This document shows positions 41,465-52,949 of a stretch of 64,000 bases of DNA, one piece after another. How positions within the stretch are numbered: the first letter of the stretch is position 1; each line of letters opens with the position of its first letter. Where the stretch lies: contig NC_084827.1 in NCBI RefSeq assembly GCF_033115175.1, positions 62,495,201 through 62,559,200 of the forward strand, given 5' to 3'. The DNA comes from Lepus europaeus. Lineage: Eukaryota > Chordata > Mammalia > Lagomorpha > Leporidae. The notes under the pieces are model-generated. The model saw only the letters and a list, made by a program, of their open reading frames with translations, had not been told where the DNA came from and ran no database searches. The position numbers and the translations under genes are program-made.

Positions 41465-41719
41465 GATACTCGCTCCTCTGGTTCAAATGGCTGCAACAGC
41501 CAGGGCTGCACCAGGCCCAAGCCAGGAGCCAAGAACTCCATCTGGGCCTCCCACGTGGGTGCAGGGGCCCAAGTACTGCAGGCATCCTCCGCTTCTTTCC
41601 CAGGCAGATTAGCAGGGAGCTGCATCAGATGTGGAGCAGCTGGGACTGGACTCTGCACTCATATGGGACGCTGGTGTCACAGGCGGTGGCTTTACCCACT
41701 GTGCCACAACTGCTGGCCC
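41465..41719 (-). mobile_element. C-type SINE, tail lost
   Basis: Starts at CTCCTCTGGTTCAAATGGCT, body CCCACGTGGGTGCAGGGGCC, CATATGGGACGCTGGTGTC and head GTGCCACAACTGCTGGCCC. Confidence 0.85.
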
Positions 41720-42017
41720 ATCTGGGAGCTTTTTGAAGTACTCGTGTATAGCGTGTGAGGTCCATCTTCACGCTGTAAAGCATGAACGAAAGATGCGTGA
41801 CACATGTGTATACGCTGACACACACGTCTATTAGTAAAACTTGAACCATTAGCTTTCTCTGCGAATTCGATTTTCTTCCACTCAAGGTGAATTTGCACAC
41901 AAAAGAGAAATAGGGAAAGAGAATGATAGCACCACCGGAAATGACTTAAGTGAGGCAGATCTGAGAACAAGACCTCACCTCAAGTGAGCTTCCTGGGCCT
42001 TTGGGATGGTATTCAGT

Positions 42018-42135
42018 GAGAGACTTGTTCAGTATGCAAATTCTCAGGCCCTGGGGAGCCTGTTGAATGTGAATTCCTGTGGAGTGGGATCCGCAACCTG
42101 CATTTGATCAAGAATTTTTCAGGTTGCATGATAGG
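42018..42135 (-). mobile_element. MER5A-like hAT MITE relic
   Basis: ACTTGTTCAGTATGCAAATT, CTCAGGCCCTGGGGAGCCTG, TTGAATGTGAATTCCTGTGG, ATCCGCAACCTGCATTTG and TTTTTCAGGTTGCATGA follow the minus-strand order of MER5A (CTTGTTAGAAATGCAAATTC...). Confidence 0.65.
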
Positions 42136-42138
42136 GAT

Positions 42139-42164
42139 TGTGTGTGTGTGTGTGTGTGTGTGTG
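42139..42164 (+). repeat. (TG)13 microsatellite
   Basis: Uninterrupted TG run directly after the MER5A-like relic. Confidence 0.9.
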
Positions 42165-43174
42165 GTGTCCCCCGGTCCTGGGCCTGGAGTGTGGGCACAC
42201 GGTGAGACTGTCAGCTCCTGGTCAGCTCATGCTGGGGCTGGGCAAGCAAGCTGAGAGTCCAGTTGCTTCTGCTCCAAAGCAGGCCCAGAGAAGTGGACCC
42301 CGAGGGGCAGTGGTGGGCCTGGGGACCCTCTGCTTGGGCACGAGAGAGTCTTAGACCAGCACCTTGATTTGTGTGGTTGTTCCGTCCTGGGGGTCCCTGG
42401 GGCAAGCTCGCTCTTTCCCTGTGTTGTGACGACTGTCTCTCAGCTTTGTGGCAGCAGTGGCCAGAAGTCGGATCTTCCCTGGGTCCAGTCTGAGTAGATG
42501 TTCTGGAAGTATGAGTCTGGTTAGAGGGACGGCCTGGGATTGTGGGTGGGAAGGCAGTGGTAGAGAGCTGGGCGGGTGGTGGGAGGAACCTGCTGCACCC
42601 ACCCAGCCCATGCTGCCATGGGGTCAGGCCTCGGAGTTGCAAGGAGCCTGCCACAAGGGTGAGCAGATCGGCTGGTTGCACTGGGCAGTGCTAAGGAGGC
42701 TGTAGGCTGGACCACCACTGTCCTTGGCCCAGTCCCCCAACTCTCCTTTGTCCCCCCACTGCCTCCAGCTACCCACACAACAGCTAGGCTGCTTGGAACT
42801 TCGGACTCAGGACCCTTGCTAAAGCTCTGTTTTCTTGGTCTCTGGTTTTGAAGGAGGGGATAACCTCTGTGTTTAGGGGCCCAGTGAGAGTGCCAGGAGA
42901 GAATGTGTTCTGAATCCTGGAGCCTGCGCTGGGCTCCCCGTTCCTCCTCTGGGGGTCCCTCCCAGATCTGAGTCCAGTATCCAGTGGCACAATCTGAGTT
43001 GCAGGTGCAGGGGGTCCTTGCCCGCCATGCCTTTGTTGTCATGGCCTCTGTTCTCCCTTGGTTTTTGGTAGCCTTGCTCCAGGCCCAGTCCGGCAAATGG
43101 ATGGGCATGGGGGCCACAGTCCATGCTGTCCTGTCCTCTGTGGAATTGTCCCATTAAAGGAGGCAACAGGCTGC
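42165..43174. other. Non-repeat DNA
   Basis: No exon recognised. Open frames up to about 200 codons on the minus strand (42521-43117) have no domain or splice support. Confidence 0.45.
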
Positions 43175-43378
43175 GGGCAGAAAGGTCTGGTTTGAACCCC
43201 AGCCCTGCCATTATTAGCTGTGTGGCCTTAGGCAAGTCACTTGACTTCTCTGAGCCTTAATTCCCGCAGCTATAAATGGAGACACTGCCTTTTGGAGGGA
43301 GGTTGTAGAACTGGTAGGTGAGCAGGCTGCTGGCACGTGGCTGGCATGCTCCTTGGCACACAACTGAGAGTTAACTAT
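43175..43378 (+). mobile_element. MIR SINE relic
   Basis: Contains the MIR core in order: TTTGAACCCCAGCCCTGCCA, TTATTAGCTGTGTGGCCTTA, GGCAAGTCACTTGACTTCTC, TGAGCCTTAATTCC, TATAAATGGAGACA. Ancient mammalian tRNA-derived SINE. Confidence 0.88.
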
Positions 43379-43617
43379 TTCCTTTAAAAGACTCGGGCCA
43401 AACAAAAGGTCACACAGCTTGGCAGGCCCCCGCCCCATGCCACCTGGTGAAGCGTGCTGTGTCTCTGCAGAATTGCAGCTGGCAGTGGCTGCAGGCTCCC
43501 AGCCCCTTGTGCTATCAGGTGGGTGGCCTCAGCCTCCCTCCCTGTCCTTGTGGTTTCTTTGGAGGGTGTGAGAGTCATAGGAGCCATCCATGGGAGAAGG
43601 GGCTGTGGATACTTTTT

Positions 43618-43932
43618 CTTTTTTTTTGAGTTTATTATTTGAAAGTCAGAGTTAGAGGGAGAGACAGAGAGAAAACTTCCATCCACTGGTTCACTCCCCA
43701 GATGGCTGCAATGACTGGAGCTGGGCTGGTCCAAAGCCAGGAGCCAGGAGCCTCTTCCGGGTCTCCCATGGGGGTGCAGGGGCCCAAGGACTTGGGCCAT
43801 CTTCCACTGCTTTCCCAGGCCATAGCAGAGAGCTGGATCGGAAGTGGAGCAGCTGGGACTTGAACCTGTGCCCATGTGGGATGGTAGTGCTGCAGGCCAG
43901 GGCTTTACCTGCTATGCCACAGCGCTGGCCCC
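43618..43932 (-). mobile_element. C-type SINE with short TSD
   Basis: Tail CTTTTTTTTTTGAGTTTATT, body at 43690-43830, reverse B box GGGACTTGAACC and head CCACAGCGCTGGCCCCC. GTGGATACTTT (43605) and GTGGGTACTTT (43934) flank it. Confidence 0.94.
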
Positions 43933-44577
43933 CGTGGGTACTTTCCATGCTGTTCAGGGGTGACCAGAAGCCCAAAGCCACTTTGCACTTGTCCTGCTGG
44001 GCCTGACTGATGGGATCTCTCATGTGTCACACACAAGGTTACCGACAGGATCACCTCTAGGAGGGCCAGGGAGACCCAGGCCCTGTGCTGTGGGAGCAGC
44101 GCCTCTGCTCAGGTGGCCCCTAGGCTCAGCGTGCATGGGTGCCTTCCCTGTGTGGGGTCAGGGTGCCATGCCCACTCCACACCCCCTGCTTCTAGAAGGG
44201 AGTGACGCTGGGAGGGGGCACTGTGTGCCTGTCTTTCCGCTGGGCCCCTTCATCCTCACCATCTCTGTTTTGTATATCATGTCCTGGGCATCTGGCAGCT
44301 TGAGATGGGGGCGGGCCTCCAAACCTCAGTGTCCCGTCCCATAGGCTCACCTGGGGTTGGAGGTCTCACTTCTGATCTGCACAGTGCCTGCTCTATGGAA
44401 TACAGTGGGCCAGGTCCTGCTCTTGCAGGGGGAGAAGGAGCTGATGGAACTGTCCGCACACCACAATCCCCCCCCCCCCCCCCCCCCGCCGGCTTTGCCC
44501 TGCTCTGTCTGCTCACCAATGTCTTGCTCCTTACTGGAAGGAGTCTGTTGAGTAACGTGCATGAGGTGCTGCAGCGT
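43933..44577. other. Non-repeat DNA with C20 run
   Basis: C20 at 44468-44487, prone to slippage and sequencing error. No gene recognised. Confidence 0.45.
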
Positions 44578-44872
44578 CAAGACTTGTGCTGAGGCACAGC
44601 GGGTAAGACGCTGCTTGGGATGCCCGCAGCCCATATGGGGGTGCCTCGTTTGAGTCCTGGCTACTCTGATCCTGATCCAGCTTCCGGCTCATGCACACCC
44701 TGAAAAGCAGCAGGTGATGGCTCAAGCGCTTGGGAGGCTCTGATTGAGTTGGGGGTTTCTGGTTTCAGCCCTGGCTGTTGTGGGCATTTGAGCGAGTGAA
44801 CCAGTGGATGAGAGATTTCTGTCTCTCTCTCTGTCTCCCTGCCTTTCAGATAAAGTGGAAATAAATACAGTA
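44578..44872 (+). mobile_element. Old C-type SINE
   Basis: CAAGACTTGTGCTGAGGCAC, GCGGGTAAGACGCTGC, CCCATATGGGGGTGCCTCG, GTTTGAGTCCTGGCTACTC, CAGTGGATGAGAGATTTCTG, AGTGGAAATAAATA tail. Confidence 0.85.
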
Positions 44873-45461
44873 TGTTTGAAAAAGACTTGCACTTGATATT
44901 GGTTTCTGTCTTTGGCTCCGGCCTCCCAGCCCATTGTCGGGATCCCCACAGCTGCCTTCCCGGGTGTGTTTTTACACACAGCAGATGGGGCTCTGAGTGG
45001 GAGCCTAGTGGAGATTCCCCCAGGGTCAGGGTGCTGGGAATGGTGGCCTTTGCTTTCCCCATCGTCCTGCTGCCTGGGAGACCTGGGTAGACATGGCTGG
45101 CTGGCTGCATGGCACAGCTTTAGGGGCCTTGGTGATTTGTTCCATCCTGAACATTCAGTGTGCTGGAATCGTGACACGCGGAGTGGTGTGCATACCGGCA
45201 GCTACTCTGCTCGGAGGCAGCCCTGTAAAGCAATCAAGGGCTCTTAGTGGTTCCCAGGGCCTTGCAGGAAGGGAAGCCAGAAGTGGGCTGTGGGCTGCTG
45301 GCATTTCCGTCTGCTCTGCGGCTCTGGTATGCAAGACCTGGGTGTCACACTCTTCTGCAGATATTGTCTTGGCCTGCAAGCCCCCAGCTCCCAGCCCAGA
45401 AGAGCAGCTGAGGCCCTCCCTGTGCTCTAGTGGGAATACTGCTTAAAGATTTATATTTTTG
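44873..45461. other. Non-repeat DNA
   Basis: Nothing recognised. Confidence 0.4.
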
Positions 45462-45784
45462 AGGGGCTGGCACTGTGGCATAGTGGATAAAGCCACTGCC
45501 TGCAGTGCCGGCATCCAACGTGGACACCGGTTAGCATCCCAGCTGCTCCACTTCTGATCCAGCTCTCTGCTATAGTCTGGGAAAGCAGAGGATGGCCCAA
45601 GTCCTTGGGCCCCTGTGCCCACGTGGGAGACCCAGAGGAAGCTCCTGGCTGCTGGCTTCGGATGGGTGTAGCTCTGGCTGTTGCGGCCAATTGAGAGTAA
45701 ACCAGTGGATGGAAGCTCTCTCTCTCTCTCTCTGCCTCTCTTCTCTCTGTGTAACTCTGACTTTCAAATAAAAAATAAAAAAAG
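45462..45784 (+). mobile_element. C-type SINE, left arm of inverted pair
   Basis: Head GAGGGGCTGGCACTGTGGCA, CACGTGGGAGACCCAGAGGA, (CT)n at 45715-45736, tail AAATAAAAAATAAAAAAA. Confidence 0.92.
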
Positions 45785-45804
45785 GGATTTATGTATTTGA
45801 AAGT

Positions 45805-45846
<42 letters not shown>

Positions 45847-46092
45847 CAGCTTCTATCTGCTGGTTCACTCCCAATTGCCTAAATGCCTACAACAGCTGAG
45901 GCAGGGCTGGGCGGAAGCCAGGAACCAGGGTGGCAGGGACACAAGCACTTAGGCCATCTTACGTTGCTTTCTCAGGCGCATTAGCAGGGAGCTGGATCAG
46001 AAGCTGAGCAGCTGGGACTCAAACCGGCACTCGTGGGGGATGCTGGTGTTGCAGGTGGTAGCTTAACCTGCTTTGCCACCACACTGGCTCCA
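45785..46092 (-). mobile_element. C-type SINE, right arm of inverted pair, GA-expanded
   Basis: GGGATTTATGTATTTGAAAG, (GA)n at 45808-45844, AAGCCAGGAACCAGG, GGGACTCAAACCGGCACTCG and head CCACCACACTGGCTCC. Abuts the tail of the previous plus copy. Confidence 0.9.
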
Positions 46093-48639
46093 GTGGGGTG
46101 CTTCCACTCCCTGTCTTCTAGGATTCACCTTGCATGGGTGGTCAGTGGGCATTAGAAGCCCAGCTTGGCCCCTGGCGGTGTGGGCTTTTCTTGTGCGGAT
46201 GGGAGGGAGAATTCCAGATCCCTGAGCAGTGTCTGGCCTTGGGCTTCAGCCAAGCAGCCTTTGGAGGTGGCAGAGTGAGCACTGTGTGTCCCCCTGGAGC
46301 TAGCTGTGTGACCTCCGTCCCCCTGGGGCAGCTCCATAGTCAGGGCCAGGCCAGCTGACTCCTGTTTTGGGAAACCCTAGCCAAGTTAGGGTTCTAGTAC
46401 TGGAGCAGCTAGCAACCCTGCCTTGTTGGGAAATGAGAGGGAGCTGGCCTTGGGTGTTTACCTAGTGCCTTTTTCACGGGGTGCTCCTTTTTCCTGGTAG
46501 ACTAAGGCTTAGTTGTCCAACCTGTGACGGGGGAGTGAGGGGGGTTCCTTCCTTGGGGAAACTTGTTGATACTGGCAGCCGTGTCCTGTTTCTGCTACCT
46601 GACCTGGCACTCGGAGCTGCCCTCGTGTTTTCCCTGCTGTGCCTGGACAACCTGGCCTGGCGTAGCCCCTGCCTCTGTAGCTGGAAGGTACAAGCTCAAT
46701 AGACCCGTGCAGTAGGGAGCAGGTGCAGAGATGTGTGACAGGCCTCAATCTCCAGGAAGGAAGAGTCAGGCTGAGACGGAGGTGGGGTGGGGGAGAGATG
46801 TGCAGCTAGCAGTACATAAGGGAATAGGGTGTCAGGATTTTATATTCTTAGGCAGATGCCTGGATGATCTGTTTAAAGCAAGCAGTGGGGAAGCGGGGAG
46901 CCCAGTCTGCTAGGTTGGGAGAGCTCCCAGTAGGCCTCACCCTGGCCACAGGCTTGAGCCCTTGGGTGTGATGCTGTACTTCTAAAGTGCAGGCAGCATC
47001 CTTGGCTGTGTCATCTGGGACACAACCCCCAAACCAGGACCTCCTGCTGAAGCTGGCTCCCGAGGGCTGCCCGGGGAGCAGGTTAGCTGCAAAAAAAGGG
47101 CTATGGTGCTCACTTTCAAGGGGGCGCTTGGCAATGTGGGTGGTGACACTGTTGGTTGTTCCAGCATGGCTGTTGCTGTTGTTGGCCTTGGGTAGGAAGA
47201 AGCCCAAGAGGCTGCTCAGCGTGCTCTTGTGTGCAGGATAGCCCCACAATGAGGGGTTATCCAGGCCCCGTCCCTGGTAGCAACAGTGCAGCCACTGAGA
47301 AACTCTGCGTGGAGGGAGGTCACCAAGAAGCCCACTGCTGTAGGGGTCCCCTCCCCAACTGCTGTGTCACTGGGCATCCTTGGGCAGGCCATTCGGGCTG
47401 TCACAGCAGGCAGTGGTTCCTTTTTCATGCCTTATACCCACACTGGGCAGCAAACCGTTAGCCACTTTTCTTGTGCCTTGCATTCGAAATGGTGCGGCAG
47501 GTGCCATCAAGCATAATTAATTGCTTGTGCAATCCGTCACTCCATCAGCAGCACTTACTGGAGCATCTGTTAAGTGCTGGGCGCTTGTTAAGCTCACCGC
47601 CGTGGCTCCCCCATGCTAACTCGCTTTTCCTGAAGTCCCAGCAGGTCCACAGATGCACTGCCTCCTCTGTTATCCTCCAGGGCCCAGGAGGGAGGCCTCG
47701 GTAGGCTGGCTGGATAGTGGGCAGCTTGACCTTGAAAGACAGTTCCATGGGAATGTTGGCCGGGAGCAGGCGTTGCCCCAAACTGTTCTCTCAGTGACTC
47801 TGGACACGGCTGTTTGCCTGGCCCCAGGCTGACACGTTTCTCATTTGGTGGTGGGTTTTGTGTTGGGTTGTTCCTGGCAGTGCCTGCCCAGGGAACGCAG
47901 TCCTGAATTAGAATGATGCAGAGCCCTGGTGTGGGGCCTCCAGCGGTGGCTCCTTCATTTAATCGCAGAGTTGAGCTTCAGCAGCTGGGGAAGCCTTCCT
48001 GCTGCCCAGGGCTGGCCTGGGCCTTCCAGGGTGAGGACTTGCCCACCGAGGGGCGGGGAGGTAAGGACTGTCCAGGCAGAGGGGCTCCCAGGGACCAAAG
48101 ATGGAGCCAGTGTGACATCCCCGGAGCCTCCAGAAGTGGGGGCCCCTGGGGATGCCTCAGAGGGTGGCTCTGTGTGTGACCCCAGGGGTGGTGCCCGCTG
48201 ACTCAGGGCATGCCTGTGGGTTAGCTTCAGGTAAGCTTGCAGTGGACCTGTGTTCTCTCTGGCCTGGAGCATTCAGAATCCCGATTTGCAGCAAAGCAAT
48301 CACCAACTTTGCCTTTTCATTCTCTGACTCGTGGGTTTGGGCTGACACAGCTTCCAAGGTTTATTTACCCCCCTCCCCCAGTCATGTGGAGTGGGTGTAA
48401 CTGTGAAAAGGGGAAGGAATTGCTAGTACAGAGGCACATGGCTGCTCTCATGCCCTCCGTGTCTCCACCTGCTCCTGACCTCCCTGAAGATAACTCCCCG
48501 TCCCCTGCAGGACAGTCTCCTCTGGGGCCTGTCAGAGGACATGGCTGGTGGCAAAGGGGGAAGCTGAGACTGGTTCCTAGGATGCTCTGCGCTGTGATCC
48601 TTGGGAACACATTTAGTGCTTTTTTAAGAGTAGTAGTGG
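46093..48639. other. 2.5 kb without SINE, no gene seen
   Basis: No exon could be supported. Near 47510 AAGCATAATTAATTGCTTGTG is an AT-rich homeodomain-like patch. TTAAGTGCTGGGCGCTTGTTAA at 47570 may be an L2-type trace. Confidence 0.45.
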
Positions 48640-48905
48640 ATGGGGCCTGTGCCGTGGTGCATGGTTCTAGTCCTGGGTGCTCCTCTTCCAATCCAGCTCT
48701 CTACTATGGCCTAGGAAAGCAGTGGAAGATGATCCAAGTGCTTGGGCCCCTGCACCCGCTTGGGAGACCCGGAGGAAGCTTCGGATCAGCACAGCTCTGG
48801 CCATTGCGGCCATTTGGGGAGTGAACCAACGGAAGGAAGACCTTTCTCTCTGTCTCTCTTTCTCACTGTCTGTAATTCTACCTGTCAAATAAATAAAAAA
48901 AAAAT
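48640..48905 (+). mobile_element. C-type SINE with head-region deletion
   Basis: GGGGCCTGTGCCGTGGTGCA runs directly into TGGTTCTAGTCCTGGGTGCT, so the usual segment between box A and the B box is missing. The rest is near consensus. AAGAGTAGTAGTGG (48626) and AAGAGTAGTGGTGG (48917) form the TSD. Confidence 0.92.
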
Positions 48906-48937
48906 TTTTTTAAGAAAAGAGTAGTGGTGGTGGTTAG

Positions 48938-49500
48938 ACATCCATCATCCATTCATTTCCATGCATCGTCATCCATTCATCCACCATCTATCCATCCATC
49001 CATCTTCCCAGCCCACCATCCATCCATCATTCCTCTCTCCTTCCCTCTCCTCCTCCCTCCTTTCATCTATCCATCCATCCTCCATACATCTGTCCATCCT
49101 TTCCATCCATCCATCCATCTTCCCTCCCTGCATTCATTCATTGATATATCCATCCCTCCTTCCATTCACATACCCATCCATCTTTCATCCCTCCCTCCCT
49201 CCATCCATTAATCCATCCTTTCTTCCTTCCATCATCCATACAGCCATCCTCCATACATCTCTCTATCCTTCATTCCATCCATCCATTTATCCATCCATCT
49301 TCCCTCCCTCCACTCATTCATTGATATATCCCTCCCTCCCTCCATTCATCCATCCTCCATCCCTCCTACCTTCCCTCCCTCCCTCCCTCCAGCCATATAT
49401 CCCTCCTCCATCCCTCCCTCCATTCATTCATCCATATATCCTCATCCATCTATCCATTCATCTATCTATCCTTCATCCATCTTCTGTCCAGCCATCCTCA
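48938..49500 (+). repeat. Degenerate CCAT tetranucleotide array
   Basis: About 560 bp of CATC/CCAT/CCTC units with frequent point changes (TCCATCCATCCATC, CCTCCCTCCCTCC). It starts about 32 bp after the SINE tail. Absence of stops in a Ser-His-Pro-Ile frame is a simple result of the repeat. Confidence 0.93.
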
Positions 49501-49554
49501 GTTCATTGACTACAAGGTTTTCAAAGGCCTTTGCTGTAGGTCTTTGCTGTACCC

Positions 49555-49735
49555 TTCCTCCTCATTCATAAAGCCACTACCTCAGGACTTCAAGAATCAT
49601 CTCCTGTGGAGCTTTCCTGCCCCAGCCCTAGGCTCTCATTTGTCTGTAGGGCTGCCCTTGCTTGTAACACTCATTACTCCTGTCTTGCCATTGTCTGTAC
49701 TTAGTAAATGTTTGTTGGGAAGTGACTTTCAGGAA
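49555..49735 (+). mobile_element. LINE2 3'-end relic
   Basis: ATCATCTCCTGTGGAGCTTT, AACACTCATTACTCCTGTC, TACTTAGTAAATGTTTGTTG follow the L2 3' end order. Confidence 0.5.
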
Positions 49736-49895
49736 CTTTTTCAGTGGGAGAAAAATGGCTTTGTTCATTTTTGTTTGGTGTCCCTCTTAAGAAATAGGAT
49801 CCAACCAGGTAATCTCCAGATTGGTGACAGTGATTTGAGAGAGCAAGAGTGCTTGTTATTAATGATTAGTTTCAATGTAGCAGAGTTGTATTTTC

Positions 49896-50236
49896 TTTTT
49901 TATTTATTTATTTTTTGACAGGCAGAATGGATAGTGAGAGAGAGAGACAGAGAGAAAGGTCTAACTTTTTGCCGTTGGTTCACCCTCCAATGGCCGCTGC
50001 GGCCAGCGCATCTCACTGATCCGAAGCCAGGAGCCAGGTGCTTCTCCTGGTCTCCCATGCGGGTGCAGGGCCCAAGGACGTGGGCCATCCTCCACTGCCT
50101 TCCCGGGCCATAGGAGAGAGCTGGCCTGGAAGAGGGGCAACTGGGATAGAATCCAGCGCCCCAACCGGGACTAGAACCCGGTGTGCCGGCGCCGCAAGGC
50201 GGAGGATTAGCCTGTTAAGCCACGGCACCGGCCTAA
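49896..50236 (-). mobile_element. Young C-type SINE with perfect 17-bp TSD
   Basis: TTTTTTGACAGGCAGAATGG, near-consensus body, CCGGTGTGCCGGCGCCGCAAG and head CCACGGCACCGGCCT. AGCAGAGTTGTATTTTC is exact at 49879-49895 and 50237-50253. Confidence 0.96.
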
Positions 50237-50502
50237 AGCAGAGTTGTATTTTCATAGTTGTATAATAAGAGAGTGTTATAGTTCATTTGGATCCTACACA
50301 TAGTCTCTGTGTACAATGTATTTATACCCATTTTGGGATGGGGACTAGATTGGAGGCAGGATGTTAGGTGGATATGGATTGAAACATGGTGGAACTGGCT
50401 TTGCTTGTTAGTTAACGCGAGACCTCAGCCAGGCCATTTCCCTCTGAGCCTCTCCTAGTTTATTTCTTGGAACAGATTACACCAGCTCTGCCCCCCCCCC
50501 CC

Positions 50503-50811
50503 CGCTTTTTAAAAATTATTTGCAAATTTGAGAGGCAGATAGAGAGACAGAAAAAGTAAGAGAGAGCTGTCTTCTGCTGCATCACTCCCCAAATGCCTGC
50601 AATCAATAGCCAGGCTGAAGCAAGAGCCAGGAGTGCTATCCAGATCTCCCAAGTGGGTGGTGGCAGGAACCCAATTATTTGAGCCGTCAACCACTGCCTT
50701 CCAGGTTCTGCGTTAGCAGGAAGCTGGAGTCAGGAGCAGGGCTGGGATTTGAATCCCATGCATTCCAGTACGGGTCATGGGCTTCTTAACCAGGAGGCCA
50801 AACACCAGCTC
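50503..50811 (-). mobile_element. Old C-type SINE
   Basis: Preceded by C13 at 50491. Tail side TTTTTAAAAATTATTTGCAA, CTATCCAGATCTCCCAAGTG, GTTCTGCGTTAGCAGGAAGC and head AGGCCAAACACCAGCTCC. Confidence 0.8.
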
Positions 50812-51667
50812 CATTGCTCCCATCTTTAATCCTGTAACCCTGTCTCAAGGTGGAAGGGGCCTTGTAGCCACCAGGCACTAGATGTGCGAGGCTCAGGCCA
50901 CGGGCAAGTGGTGACAGCACCGTGCAGTCGTTATCACCATGTGCATTTCACTGATGCCACTGAGGCTTTGTGGTTCCACTGCAGTTGTTCAGGGTCCCAG
51001 AGGGTCCCTCCCTGGGGTCCAGCTCCTGCTTTGGGGGGAAGGCAGGGTGCAGCCTTGGTCTCAGCAGAGGGGACTCCCTGTGTCTGGAAGGTGCATTTGG
51101 GCCCATGGCTCTGTCATCCTTTCTCCGTCTGCTGCTCCAAGGGGAAGTTTAACTTGCTGCAGGTCCTTCTCCCATCCTCAGCTCTCTGAGGGAGGACTGC
51201 GAGCGTTTTCCCGAGGCTAGTTCTTTCCCTGTACCAGGCTAGACCATGCCACCCTTTCTTGTGGCAAGTCTGGATGCCACATGTTCCATGCCACCCAACT
51301 TGGCATCAGGGTGCTCCCCCACCATCCACCCCCAGCCAGCTCTTCCTAGAAAGGGACCACAACTGAGTGTGGGAGCAGGCCTTGGAGACAGCACATTTAG
51401 CTCATGGGGGAGAGCAAGAGTGTGCGTCAGCTACCTGGTGCCTAAGTAAGCTTGTTACTAATGAGACAGACCACCGGGACTCGAGGTGTTGGGCAGAACC
51501 CTCACCCCTGTGACTCGCTGTCCCTCTGTGCATGCTGCACCCAGTCCTCTTTGTGCTGGGCCTTGAGGACTCAGTTTCTACTGTGAGACCTTGGCAGGCA
51601 GTGGGGCCTGTGCATCCCAGAACCCGCAAACTCCGTGCCCTAGCCCTGACCACAAGAGGAAGGTGAT
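50812..51667. other. Non-repeat DNA
   Basis: No exon recognised. Moderately GC-rich, with short open frames only. Confidence 0.45.
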
Positions 51668-51885
51668 TTTTTTTTTTTTTTTTTTTTGGTATAGTCAGAG
51701 TTACACAGAAAGAGAGACAGGGGATTTCCATCCACTGGTTCACTCCCCAGTTGGCTGTAATGACCGGACCTGCTCTGATCTGAAGCCAGGAGCCAGAAGT
51801 TTCCTCTGGGTCTCCCATGTGGGTGCAGGGGCCCAAGGGCTTGGGCCATCTTCCACTGCTTTCCCAGGCCATAGCAGAGAGCCAC
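51668..51885 (-). mobile_element. C-type SINE, head truncated
   Basis: T22 run, GGTATAGTCAGAGTTACAC, body to CATAGCAGAGAGCC, then stops; the B box and head are absent, as in 5'-truncated retroposition. Confidence 0.88.
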
Positions 51886-51889
51886 AGTT

Positions 51890-52213
51890 TTCACATGGCT
51901 AATGATTTCAAAAAGCATCAAGATGATGTGTGCATTAGCAAGTCTCCCTACCCCTGTTGTAGCCCAGTCATCCACACAGCTCTCCCCAGAACCAGCCAGT
52001 GGTATTTGGATTTGTGTAACCCTCCAGAGATAAGCTATGTGAAGTAGCATGGAAATGAATATATAATACTCATACAATATATATCATAATAGTACTACTT
52101 TTTCCCCCTCCTTTTTAATACAAAATGGAAGCCTGGTTACACGGCCTGTGTCACAACTTGTCTTTTTCACTCACCGGTCCATGTGAGCACATAAAAAATT
52201 CCTCATCCGTTTT
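51890..52213 (-). mobile_element. Possible LINE-type relic
   Basis: TTTTTCCCCCTCCTTTTTAA, TACAAAATGGAAGCCTGGTT, CTTGTCTTTTTCACTCACC and AAAAAATTCCTCATCCGTTT recall antisense L1-type 3' sequences like those at 16226. Unproven. Confidence 0.4.
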
Positions 52214-52488
52214 ATTTTTTAAATTTAATTTATTTGAGAGGCAGAGAAAGCGGGCGAGAGAGGGTTTCTATCTGCAAGTTCATTCCTCAAGTGTCTGCAA
52301 CAGCGCCAGGCTTGGCTGGAGGCAGGAGCCAGGAACTCCATCCAAGTCTCCCACGTGAGTGGCAGGGACACAAGGACTTGGGCCCTCCTTCCTCTGTTTC
52401 CCAGGGGCGTTAGCAGGAAGTTGGGTCAGAAGCAGAGGAACTGGGACTCACGGTGGCTTGACCCACTGTGTCACGATGCCTGCCCCTC
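52214..52488 (-). mobile_element. Old C-type SINE
   Basis: TTTTAAATTTAATTTATTTG, AACTCCATCCAAGTCTCCCA, GGGGCGTTAGCAGGAAGTTG and head GTCACGATGCCTGCCCC. Confidence 0.82.
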
Positions 52489-52516
52489 CATGGCGTTTTT
52501 AAAAAGGTACCCTTTG

Positions 52517-52813
52517 GGCCGGTGCCGCGGCTCACTTGGCTAATCCTCCGCCTGCGGCGCCAGCACCTCGGGTTCTAGTCCCAGTCGGGGCGCCGGATTC
52601 TGTCCTGGTTGCTCCTCTTCCAGTCCAGCTCTCTGCTGTGGCCCGGGAAGGCAGTGGAGCATGGCCCAAGTGCTTGGGTCCTGCATCCACATGGGAGACC
52701 AGGAGGAAGCACCTGGCTCCTGGCTTCGGATCGGCCATTTGTGGGGTGAACCAACAAAAAAAAAGGAAGACCTTTCTCTCTGTCTCTCTCTCTCACTGTT
52801 TAACTCTGCCTGT

Positions 52814-52849
<36 letters not shown>
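52517..52849 (+). mobile_element. Very young C-type SINE, 38-base pure A tail
   Basis: Head GGCCGGTGCCGCGGCTCACT, near-consensus throughout, tail of 38 uninterrupted A at 52815-52852. AAAAAGGTACCCTTTG is exact at 52501-52516 and 52848-52863 (overlapping the A tail). Confidence 0.97.
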
Positions 52850-52854
<5 letters not shown>

Positions 52855-52949
52855 TACCCTTTGTTCAGGTTTGGCTTGGGGATGCAAAACATTTACCACA
52901 ATCTAGGTAGTGGGGCTTACAGGTCGTTTCCTGCTGTACCCAGGTGACT

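Noticed and set aside
48961..49509. Ser-His-Pro-Ile repeat protein
   Set aside because: Direct translation of the CCAT array, not a gene.
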